From: a virus
IMG/VR virus record: IMGVR_UViG_3300048924_000634
Location: 1-42,990 of that record
DNA: 42,990 nt
Direction: 5' to 3' (one strand)
Under the pieces are notes generated by a model. That model did not search any database, was not told the origin of the DNA, and saw nothing but the letters and a program-made list of their open reading frames with translations. Numbering within the stretch: the first letter of the stretch is position 1; the number at the start of each line of letters is the position of its first letter. The translations under genes and the position numbers were made by a program. Shown here piece after piece: positions 21,847 through 29,365 of the stretch.

Positions 21847-21959
21847 TGGGCCTGATGATGGATGCCTTCGGATGGTCCGCCGATGAATATTGGCGCTCCA
21901 CTCCCCATGAGGCCTGGGCGCTGATCGAAGCGCGCCAGCGCGCCAACGCCCGCCCGTAA
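21843..21959 (+). CDS. Very small tail assembly chaperone (38 aa)
   Basis: A 38-aa gene starts at ATG 21843, overlapping the previous stop by 4 bp: 'MMGLMMDAFGWSADEYWRST', 'PHEAWALIEARQRA'. The 'W-x-x-x-E-F/Y-W-x-x-T-x-x-E' pattern is that of the short GTA-type chaperone (phage TAC family) that always follows the gp11-like gene and precedes the tape measure. It is short enough to be skipped by most gene finders. Confidence 0.75.
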   Translation: MMGLMMDAFGWSADEYWRSTPHEAWALIEARQRANARP

Positions 21960-22004
21960 TGTCTGCTTCTGCCCGTGATTGGCCACCGATGAGGGACATC
22001 GCTC

Positions 22005-24692
22005 ATGGGCAATAAGCCGCTCGTCCTTGTCGTCGACGCGCAACTCGACGGGCTGACCAGGTCACTGCGTGATGGTAAAAGCACGCTGGCCGATTTCGGC
22101 AAATCCGCGCAGGATATGTTGGCGGGTCTGCGCAGCAATCTGGCCAACGCGGCGAGCGGCGCCGGCCCTGCCGAAATCGCGGGCCAGCTTTCGAAGAACC
22201 TTTCCCAGCAAATCCAGGCCGTGCGTCGATCGGCCGAGGAGGCCGCAGGCAAGGGTAAGAGCTTCGATCCCTTGGGAGGCCTCGACAGCAAAAGCGCTTT
22301 GGCGGCTGCGGCCTCCTACGACAAGATGGCCACTGCCATGCGTGCCCGGGCAGACGCTTCCGCCCGCGTTGTGGCAGCCAGCGAGCAGGAAGCGCTTGTT
22401 CTTAAGCAGGTGTCCGTCGCCTCGGAGGTCGCCGCACAGGAGTTTGATCGCCTGGGCGCGGCGATGCGGGTGCAGGCGTCGGTGTTCGGCTCGGTCGAGG
22501 CGGAGATGGCTGCGGCGGGCAATCGTACCGCCGATGTCGTGGCCGCCGGCCATAACCGCATCGGCGTTTCCAGCCAGATCATGATGCACTCGGTGCGATC
22601 GGCGGCGGACAGCTTCGCCGCCGGCCTGCCGCCCGCCATGATCTTCGCCGAGCAGATCAGCCGCGTTTCGGAAGCGATGGTCTATGCCGCACAGGAATCG
22701 GGCGCCACGGAAGGGGCCATGGCCAAATTTGCAGGTTTCATGACCAGCGGATGGGGCATTGCCATTATCGCCGGCGTTTCGATCCTGGGCACCATGATCG
22801 GGCAGATGGATCTGTTCAAGGACAAGGCGGTCGAGAACGCCAAGGCCCTGGAGGATGTGAAGGAAGGCGATAACGGTCTGTCAGATGCCCAGAAGGTCCT
22901 GGGCGAAATGTTCGACCTGACCACGGGGAAGCTGGAGCATCAGAACGAGATGCTCCGTCTCAATGCCCGGCTCACCGCCGAAAAGCTGCGCGCGGAGGCG
23001 GTTTCGGATCGCGCTCAGGCTGACAAGACGCTCGGCACGGCCACGGGATGGCAGCAAGGGCTTTCAGGCAGCACGATCGCGCAGGGGCTCGTTGCTAACG
23101 TGCTGCCGGGCAGCCTTGGGAATGTTGGCGACGAGCAGGCGCGCGCACATCAGCTTCAGGGGCAGATTTCGGGCCTGCAGACCGGCAAGGTTTCGCGGGA
23201 AAGCGCACTGCGCTGGGCCGAGAGCTTCAATTTCGACGGCCTATCGATCAGCCGTCAGACCTTCGCTCAAGCGCTGATCGGGCAGGTCGAGGCCGAGCAG
23301 AAAACCAAGACGGCCGACCTGATCGACCAGTCCCTGGACAGTAACACGCTGGCGCCGGGCTTGCGCAGGGAGGCAAAGGAAAAGCGGCCGCGTAAGCCGC
23401 CAGTCGATAAGACGCCGGCGAACGATGACGCCTATACCTCGCTTTGGGATCGGTTGACGTCGGACGCCACAGGCATCGGGCGGCAGAACGACCTTTCCAT
23501 TGAGGACAAGGCGCAGGCCGATCGCGCTAAGGTCGCCGCCGCGCTCCGCAAGCAGCTTGATCAGATCACCTCGGACGGGCGGCAGCACGATTGGAGCGCC
23601 AAGGACATTCAGGATGCGAGGACGCTCGCGCAGTTGACGGCGGGCGGGCAGACCTCCGAGATCAACGCCAAGGAAAAGCGCGATATCGCGGATCGCGACC
23701 TGGGCAAGCAGCAGAAGGCGCTCGAGCAACAGGACACCCTGCTCGAGCTTCAGGGCGAGCTGGCCACCAATCTGAAGGACCGGCGCGATATCGCGCTCAA
23801 GCTGCTCGACAACGAGAAGCAGGCCGAGATCCTTGGCGTCCAGCGCGATGTCAACAACGGGAAGCTCACCGGCGACGAAGGCGCCGCGAAGATCTCCGAC
23901 ATAGACACCAAATATGGCTTGCGGCGCCAGCAGACCAATCAGCAGTTGGCCTCACCGCTCGACGCCTACAAGCAGGACCTGGTCAAGAATGTTGGCGACA
24001 TCAACACGGCCCTGCAGGGGATCGAGGTCTCCGGCATCGAGAACCTTGAGGATGGCTTCGCGGGCCTGGTGACGGGCTCGGAAAGTGCTGACAAGGCAAT
24101 CAAATCCATGGTGACGAGCGCCTTGGGTTCGCTTGCCAAGCTGGGCGCCCAGCAGATCGCCCTCTCGATCTTCGGCCTTTCCACCGGTGGCATCGTGGGC
24201 AAGCGCGCGACCGGCGGCCTCCTTGGATTTGCCACAGGCGGCCTGCCAGGGTTCGCCGGCGGCACGCGGTCTGCCAGTGGCATGATCAGCGGTCCTGGTA
24301 CGGGAACCTCGGACAGCATCCTTGCTCTGGTCAATGGCAAGGACCCGATCCTGGTGTCGAACGACGAGGGCATCGTCAATGCGCGGGCCGTGCGCAATTA
24401 TTGGCCCGCGATCGATGCCATGAACAAGGGCACCTACCCGCGCTTTGCCACCGGCGGCTCGCTCAGCAGCATCGCCTATCCTGCACTTCCCTCGGCCGAC
24501 AGTGTGCGGGGCGGAAACGGCATGGTCCTGGCTCCCGTGAGCTTCGATCTGCGCGGCGCCATCACCACGCCCGATCTGATGAAGCAGATGGTGCTGATCG
24601 CGCAGCAGCATTCCGCCGCTGCTCTCGCGGCGGCCCCCGGCCTGGCGCAGCGGCAGATCGCCGACACGCAGGCCCAGACGATTCCGACCTGA
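22005..24692 (+). CDS. Tape measure protein
   Basis: 895 aa, Ala/Gln-rich and mostly helical, with a membrane-like segment 'SGWGIAIIAGVSILGTMIGQ' (about residues 247-266) and a Gly-rich C-terminal hydrophobic region ('GGIVGKRATGGLLGFATGGL', 'PGFAGGTRSASGMI'). The C-terminal repeats 'A-(T)-G-G' are typical of lambda-like tape measures, which set tail length and help DNA cross the membrane. At ~0.15 nm per residue it predicts a tail near 130 nm (rule of thumb). Confidence 0.93.
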   Translation: MGNKPLVLVVDAQLDGLTRSLRDGKSTLADFGKSAQDMLAGLRSNLANAASGAGPAEIAGQLSKNLSQQIQAVRRSAEEAAGKGKSFDPLGGLDSKSALAAAASYDKMATAMRARADASARVVAASEQEALVLKQVSVASEVAAQEFDRLGAAMRVQASVFGSVEAEMAAAGNRTADVVAAGHNRIGVSSQIMMHSVRSAADSFAAGLPPAMIFAEQISRVSEAMVYAAQESGATEGAMAKFAGFMTSGWGIAIIAGVSILGTMIGQMDLFKDKAVENAKALEDVKEGDNGLSDAQKVLGEMFDLTTGKLEHQNEMLRLNARLTAEKLRAEAVSDRAQADKTLGTATGWQQGLSGSTIAQGLVANVLPGSLGNVGDEQARAHQLQGQISGLQTGKVSRESALRWAESFNFDGLSISRQTFAQALIGQVEAEQKTKTADLIDQSLDSNTLAPGLRREAKEKRPRKPPVDKTPANDDAYTSLWDRLTSDATGIGRQNDLSIEDKAQADRAKVAAALRKQLDQITSDGRQHDWSAKDIQDARTLAQLTAGGQTSEINAKEKRDIADRDLGKQQKALEQQDTLLELQGELATNLKDRRDIALKLLDNEKQAEILGVQRDVNNGKLTGDEGAAKISDIDTKYGLRRQQTNQQLASPLDAYKQDLVKNVGDINTALQGIEVSGIENLEDGFAGLVTGSESADKAIKSMVTSALGSLAKLGAQQIALSIFGLSTGGIVGKRATGGLLGFATGGLPGFAGGTRSASGMISGPGTGTSDSILALVNGKDPILVSNDEGIVNARAVRNYWPAIDAMNKGTYPRFATGGSLSSIAYPALPSADSVRGGNGMVLAPVSFDLRGAITTPDLMKQMVLIAQQHSAAALAAAPGLAQRQIADTQAQTIPT

Positions 24693-24704
24693 AGGATCGC
24701 CAGC

Positions 24705-25310
24705 ATGACAGATCCGATCCTGCTGCCTTCACGCCCTGGCGTGAAGACGGACAAGGTGCGCATGGTCGATTATGGCGGGCAGCTTAAGCCCACGCTGGGC
24801 GGCCCGGTCCAGAACCTGTATCGCCTGGGCACGCGGCATGCGCTCGACATCACCTTGCCCGTGATGCCGGCCGAACCGACCGGGCGGATCTGGGCGAGCC
24901 GGCTGCGCCAGGCGAAGCTTTATGGCGCGATCCTGCCGTTTACGCAGGACGGCTTTGTAATTGGATTTCCCGGCTCGCCCTCGGTCAACGGGGGAGGGCA
25001 GTCGGGCATTCAACTCGTGCTGAAGAACTTCCGGCCGCGATACGCCGTGCGGGAAGGGCAGGCCTTCAGTCTCGTACATGCCGGTGTTCGCTATCTGCAT
25101 TTTGCCGCCCTGCCCGGCATTGCTGACGCGGCAGGCAATCTCTCGCTCACCATCTTCCCGATGCTGCGCTTTTTGACCACCGACGGCGATACCGCTGAGT
25201 TTGGCAAGCCCATGCTGCAAGGGTCGCTGAGCGGCAATGAGGCTTCGTGGGATCGTCTGACCACACCTCTCTGTGATTTCGGCACCATCTCGATCTCCGA
25301 GGATTACTGA
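24705..25310 (+). CDS. Distal tail protein
   Basis: 201 aa. Beta-rich, with 'LPSRPGVKTDKVRMVDYGGQ', 'WASRLRQAKLYGAILPF', 'VREGQAFSLVHAGVRYLHF'. The size and position directly after the tape measure are those of the distal tail ring protein that joins tube and tip. I recognise the type from gene order and the WxxxL...G pattern, not from a named family. It overlaps the next gene by one base (TGATGG). Confidence 0.65.
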   Translation: MTDPILLPSRPGVKTDKVRMVDYGGQLKPTLGGPVQNLYRLGTRHALDITLPVMPAEPTGRIWASRLRQAKLYGAILPFTQDGFVIGFPGSPSVNGGGQSGIQLVLKNFRPRYAVREGQAFSLVHAGVRYLHFAALPGIADAAGNLSLTIFPMLRFLTTDGDTAEFGKPMLQGSLSGNEASWDRLTTPLCDFGTISISEDY

Positions 25311-25948
25311 TGGCCGAGCTCAACCCGGCCACTCTCGCGGCATTTCAGTCGCCGCGGCCTCTCATTTTCGGCGCGGCGGAGCTGCTGCTCGCGGCGGGCC
25401 CGGTGCGGCTCCTCGATGGCAGCTATGAGCTGATGGTCGGCGGCAACCTCTATACCGGCCGCGATCCTTCCTGGGGTGTGCTCGACACGATCAAGGGGCT
25501 CACCGACACCACCGGCAATCAGGCGCCGTCGGTCACCCTGGGCATGATCCCTGAAAGCGATCTGGCTCTGGCCACGATGGTCGATCCCTCGCTGCAGGGC
25601 TCGCCCGTGACCATCATGGTTGGCGCTGTCCATCCGGCGACCGGCTTGCTGATTGGCGAGGTCTATGTCTGCCTGACGGGCGAACTTGATGTGCCCACCA
25701 TCTCCTGGGACAACAACGACCGCCGGGTGGAGTTTAAGGTCACCACCGTCGCCGAGCGCCTCTTCATGACCGAGGAGGGGCGACGCCTTGCATCAGCCTT
25801 CCACCAGCGTGTCTGGCCGGGCGAGAAGGGCCTCGATTACGTCACCGGCGTCGAGATCACCGTGCCCTGGGGGCAGGCCCTCGACACCACCGCCGTCAGC
25901 ACGCGCAGCAACCTTCCTAGCTACACCTCAACCACGGCCCGCACATGA
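25310..25948 (+). CDS. Tail-tip assembly protein (lambda L / DUF2163 position)
   Basis: 212 aa. 'LLDGSYELMVGGNLYTGRDP', 'LTGELDVPTISWDNNDRRVE' and 'FHQRVWPGEKGLDYVTGVEI' plus 'VPWG'. The 'D-x-x-x-(R/K)-x-V-E-F' strand and the C-terminal 'W-P-G-x-x-G-L' resemble tail-tip hub components such as DUF2163/lambda gpL. Gene order (ring, hub, peptidase, tip) supports this. Family call is moderate only. Confidence 0.6.
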   Translation: MAELNPATLAAFQSPRPLIFGAAELLLAAGPVRLLDGSYELMVGGNLYTGRDPSWGVLDTIKGLTDTTGNQAPSVTLGMIPESDLALATMVDPSLQGSPVTIMVGAVHPATGLLIGEVYVCLTGELDVPTISWDNNDRRVEFKVTTVAERLFMTEEGRRLASAFHQRVWPGEKGLDYVTGVEITVPWGQALDTTAVSTRSNLPSYTSTTART

Positions 25949-26430
25949 TCGACCCACACAATGGCGCATTCGATGGCATCGAGCGCGATCACACCCTGTT
26001 GGGCCGGCGCGATGCTGCCCAGGCCACGTTGGACGCCTGGAAAGGTCGCCCGCTGCGCCTCGGTGAATGGGACTGCGCGCGCATGGCGGCCTCGCATCTT
26101 CGGCGCCTCGGTTACCAGGTGCGTTTGCCGGCAGCGAGGACCTACCGCACCGCCCGATCGGCGATCGCCGCGATGCGAAAGCTGGGGCACGAGGATCTCG
26201 CCGGCGCGCTCGATGCACTTGGCCTGGTCCGCATTGCGCCGGCCGCCGCGATCGTGGGCGACATCATCCAGATGCCCAGCGAAGTCGAGGCGTTGGGCGC
26301 GCTGACCATCGTTATGGGCAATGGCCGTGTGGCGGGCTGGCACGGGGACGGGGCCCGCTCCGATGGCGGCTTCATGGTCCTTCAGCCCCTTTCCTATGTC
26401 GCCGCCTGGCGCGTCGATCCGAAGGACTGA
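25945..26430 (+). CDS. NlpC/P60-like tail assembly protein (DUF6950 type)
   Basis: 161 aa. 'WKGRPLRLGEWDCARMAASH' places a candidate catalytic Cys at the start of a helix, as in NlpC/P60 peptidases, and a 'GDIIQMPSE' strand follows; a clear catalytic His is not obvious but 'AGWHGDG' is a candidate. These proteins trim peptidoglycan or assemble the tail tip during entry. Coupled to both neighbours by short overlaps or gaps. Confidence 0.7.
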   Translation: MIDPHNGAFDGIERDHTLLGRRDAAQATLDAWKGRPLRLGEWDCARMAASHLRRLGYQVRLPAARTYRTARSAIAAMRKLGHEDLAGALDALGLVRIAPAAAIVGDIIQMPSEVEALGALTIVMGNGRVAGWHGDGARSDGGFMVLQPLSYVAAWRVDPKD

Positions 26431-26433
26431 TCG

Positions 26434-28734
26434 ATGTCGGGCGTGCTGAAATATGCGGCGATCGCAGTGGGCGTTATTGCCACGGCAGGCGTGGGGATCG
26501 GACTGGCCGCTGGTTGGAGCCTTGCTGCATCCATTTCCGGTGTGGTGGGCATAACGGCCGGCGCTTTGGGTGTCTCCACCGCCCTTGCCTCGGGCATCCT
26601 GCTCTCGGCCCTCGCGATCGACCTTTCGATGGTCGAGAACGCGGTCTTTCCCAAGGAGTCGCAGGGGGGCCAGCAGACCAAGTGGAAGGCCGACCCATAC
26701 GCCGGCATCCCCTATGTCATGGGGCGCACGCTGACCTCGGGCAACATCGTGGCCCGCCTGGTCAGGGGTAACAACAACGAGTTTGAGGGCTTCTGCACGG
26801 TCCTGAGTCTGGGCCCGATCAACCGCTACGAAGCCAGCTTTATGAACAAGACCACGATGACGTGGTCGACCGATCCCGGCGCCGACCCCGACATGGCGGC
26901 AGCGACCAACGGCTATTCCGGCTATGTCTGGGAAAACCGCACCTATGGTTTGTGCCCGGAGACACGCGCACCCGGACAGAACGAAGCCTATGCGAACTGG
27001 GGGCCCGATTACAAGCTCTCGGGGCTGGCCTGCGCGTTCAACACCTTCTGCCAGAACACGAAGAAGTCGGACACGCTCACCACCGAGCCGCAGCCGGCAT
27101 GGATCATCGAAGGCGTCCTCGTCTACGATCCGCGCCTCGACAGCACCTATCCCGGGGGCTCAGGCCCCTGCCGCGCGCTCGATGAAACGACCTATGTCTA
27201 CAGCGAGAACCCGCATCTCCATGGGCTGACATGGCTGCTGGGCCGCTGGCAGAACGGCGTGCGCGTCGCCGGCGTCGGCGCGCCGGTGGCCTCGATCGAC
27301 ATGGCTCCCTATGTCGAGGGCGCCAATCTTGACGATGCCCGAGGGTGGAAAATCGGCGGGCAGGTTTACACCCGGCCCGACACGCCCTGGAACAACCTGC
27401 AGGCAATGCTGCAGGCGGGAGGCGCTCAGCCTGCAATCATCGGCGGCCGCTATAGCTGCATCAACCGGGCGCCCCGGGTTTCGCTCGCGACGATCACGCG
27501 CAATGACATCGTGGGGAAGTTCACGCTGGCGGCGACGCAGCCGCGCCGCAGCCGCATCAATGGCATCGTGCCCCAGTACCGCTCGGAAGCGAACGACTGG
27601 GAGATGGTCAGCGCGGCCGGTTTGCTCATCCCGGCTTATATCGCCATGGATGGGGACGAGCGCACCAAGGAGGTGCCTTATTCGCTCGTCCAGGACGTCA
27701 ACCAGGCCAGCCAGCTCGCGACCTATGATATCTGCGACGCGCGCGAGATCGGGCCGGGCACCGTTCCGCTGGGCCCGGCCTGGCTGAATTACAAGGTCGG
27801 CGATTGCGTCACCTTTGCGCCCGAGGACGGGTTCACGCTTAAGGCGCTGATCACCGGCCGGGCGATCGACGCGCAAACCGCGACCATCACTTACACGCTG
27901 CGCGGGGAGACCGATGGCAAGCACGCCTTCGCGCTGGGGCAGACAGGCGTGGCGCCAGCGATCGCGGCTTATTCCTACAGCGCGGATCTGCCGGCGCCGA
28001 TCGGCGACTGGTCGCTGGCGGGAGGCACGATCACCTCGAGCGATGGGTCGGCGGTGCCTGCGCTGATCCTCTCGGGTGCGGTGTCCAATCCCAACGCCGA
28101 GGCGATCATTTTCGAATATCGCAGCTACGTCAGCTCGCTGGGGGACGATGATGGCTGGCAGGCGGCGGGCACGGAAGCGCCCACCACCACGGTGAAGAAG
28201 ATCACCACCGTCACCAGCGGCGGCAACTATCAGTGCTGCGTCCGCTATCGCGCGCGGGGAAAGCTCAGCCCGCGCGCGATCTTCGGCCCCGATACGGCCG
28301 GCGTACAATCCATCAACGGCGGCGCCGTGCAACCGGGCACGGTGGATACGCCTCAGCTCGCCGGCGGTGCGGTAACGGGCTCGGTGCGCGTGCTGCCCGC
28401 CAGTTCCTTCGCGGGCACAGGTGGGTGGATCGAGGTGGCATCGCTCAACCTGCCGCTGGCGGCAGATTCGCAGATCGATGTCACGGCCAATTCCGGGCAG
28501 GGCTACAGCGCCTCATCCGCCGATTGGGGCCTGCGCATCAAGGTCGATGGCGTGGTGGCCAAGGAGTTTGGCTACGGCGGCAACCGGCAGGTGCAGACCG
28601 ATATCCTTACCATCATCCGCAACGGCATCGCGCTGGCCGCCGGCAACCACACCATCTCGCTCGAATGGGCCGGGGACAGCGGGCGGGTCAGCGTCTTCTC
28701 GGTCGATCTGGCCGTCATCAGGAGGTCCGCATGA
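26434..28734 (+). CDS. Tail tip / host-specificity protein (J-like)
   Basis: 766 aa. The first ~65 residues are two hydrophobic segments ('IAVGVIATAGVGIGLAAGWS', 'ALGVSTALASGILLSALAID'), as in central tail-fibre proteins that insert in the cell envelope. Next comes 'GIPYVMGRTLTSGNIV' and the large tip core with 'TPWNNLQAMLQAGGAQPAII' and 'LVQDVNQASQLATYDICDAR', as in phage-tail-3/J-type proteins. The C-terminal third is fibronectin-like and beta-sandwich in character. It contacts the host and conducts DNA ejection. Confidence 0.8.
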   Translation: MSGVLKYAAIAVGVIATAGVGIGLAAGWSLAASISGVVGITAGALGVSTALASGILLSALAIDLSMVENAVFPKESQGGQQTKWKADPYAGIPYVMGRTLTSGNIVARLVRGNNNEFEGFCTVLSLGPINRYEASFMNKTTMTWSTDPGADPDMAAATNGYSGYVWENRTYGLCPETRAPGQNEAYANWGPDYKLSGLACAFNTFCQNTKKSDTLTTEPQPAWIIEGVLVYDPRLDSTYPGGSGPCRALDETTYVYSENPHLHGLTWLLGRWQNGVRVAGVGAPVASIDMAPYVEGANLDDARGWKIGGQVYTRPDTPWNNLQAMLQAGGAQPAIIGGRYSCINRAPRVSLATITRNDIVGKFTLAATQPRRSRINGIVPQYRSEANDWEMVSAAGLLIPAYIAMDGDERTKEVPYSLVQDVNQASQLATYDICDAREIGPGTVPLGPAWLNYKVGDCVTFAPEDGFTLKALITGRAIDAQTATITYTLRGETDGKHAFALGQTGVAPAIAAYSYSADLPAPIGDWSLAGGTITSSDGSAVPALILSGAVSNPNAEAIIFEYRSYVSSLGDDDGWQAAGTEAPTTTVKKITTVTSGGNYQCCVRYRARGKLSPRAIFGPDTAGVQSINGGAVQPGTVDTPQLAGGAVTGSVRVLPASSFAGTGGWIEVASLNLPLAADSQIDVTANSGQGYSASSADWGLRIKVDGVVAKEFGYGGNRQVQTDILTIIRNGIALAAGNHTISLEWAGDSGRVSVFSVDLAVIRRSA

Positions 28735-28895
28735 ACTATGTCGCGGTCGGCCTGCCCGGCCAGATGCCCCGCCAATGGGTCGAGGCCGCCAATGAGCGCG
28801 ACCTGAAAGCGCAATGCCTGCCGGGTGAAGTCACTGCCCCGGCTTTGCTCGATGCCAGCGGGAAGCCCGTTCCCGCGCCGCTTCCCGCCGCCTGA
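28731..28895 (+). CDS. Very small tail-region protein (54 aa)
   Basis: 54 aa, ATG 28731 overlapping the previous stop and preceded by AGGAGG. 'YVAVGLPGQMPRQWVEAANE' is followed by 'RDLKAQCLPGEVTAPALLDA'. No motif; probably a tip accessory or chaperone. The very good ribosome site makes it credible. Confidence 0.65.
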   Translation: MNYVAVGLPGQMPRQWVEAANERDLKAQCLPGEVTAPALLDASGKPVPAPLPAA

Positions 28896-28918
28896 TCCTC
28901 TTTTCAAGGATAACCCAC

Positions 28919-29365
28919 ATGAAAGCGAGCAGCATTCCGCTGTGCGCCTGGCGCCATGTGCCCTTCGGCGGGGCATCGGGCGATCAGGACCTGATCATCA
29001 TCGGCCTCGACTGGTCCGCTGCCTCGCTGGCCTTGCAGGTCCGTGCGGCCAAGGGCGACACCGGCACGCCGCTGGTGTCGCTGGTCAATGCCGCCGCCGG
29101 CGTCGAGGGGCTCAGCGCAAGCTATGACCCGGCCTATATCTATCCCGCCAACGGGCCCACCGTCGCCCTGCGCGGCCAGACCGTGGGCGCCACCACCATC
29201 CGGCCCCAGATCAACCAGGCGACGCTGGAGGCCATTCCCTACGCCGCCGACGATCCCGCCGCCGCGCTGACGCTCTGGTATGACCTGCACGTCACGCCGG
29301 GCGGCTTGCCCAAGCTGCAGTTTGCCTTTGGCAGCTTTACCCTCGACCCCGGAGTGACCATCTGA
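28919..29365 (+). CDS. Tail-tip/baseplate-associated protein
   Basis: 148 aa, beta-rich and with few charged clusters: 'LIIIGLDWSAASLALQVRAA', 'SYDPAYIYPANGPTVALRGQ', 'LTLWYDLHVTPGGLPKLQFA'. The 'L-x-W-x-Y-D-L-x-V-x-x' phrase is common in proteins placed just before tail fibres in these phages. Overlaps the fibre gene by one base. Role inferred from position. Confidence 0.65.
   Translation: MKASSIPLCAWRHVPFGGASGDQDLIIIGLDWSAASLALQVRAAKGDTGTPLVSLVNAAAGVEGLSASYDPAYIYPANGPTVALRGQTVGATTIRPQINQATLEAIPYAADDPAAALTLWYDLHVTPGGLPKLQFAFGSFTLDPGVTI

Noticed and set aside
21959-22015. An 18-codon frame between the small tail chaperone and the tape measure
   Set aside because: Too short, no ribosome site or motif; it probably is only the tape-measure leader.
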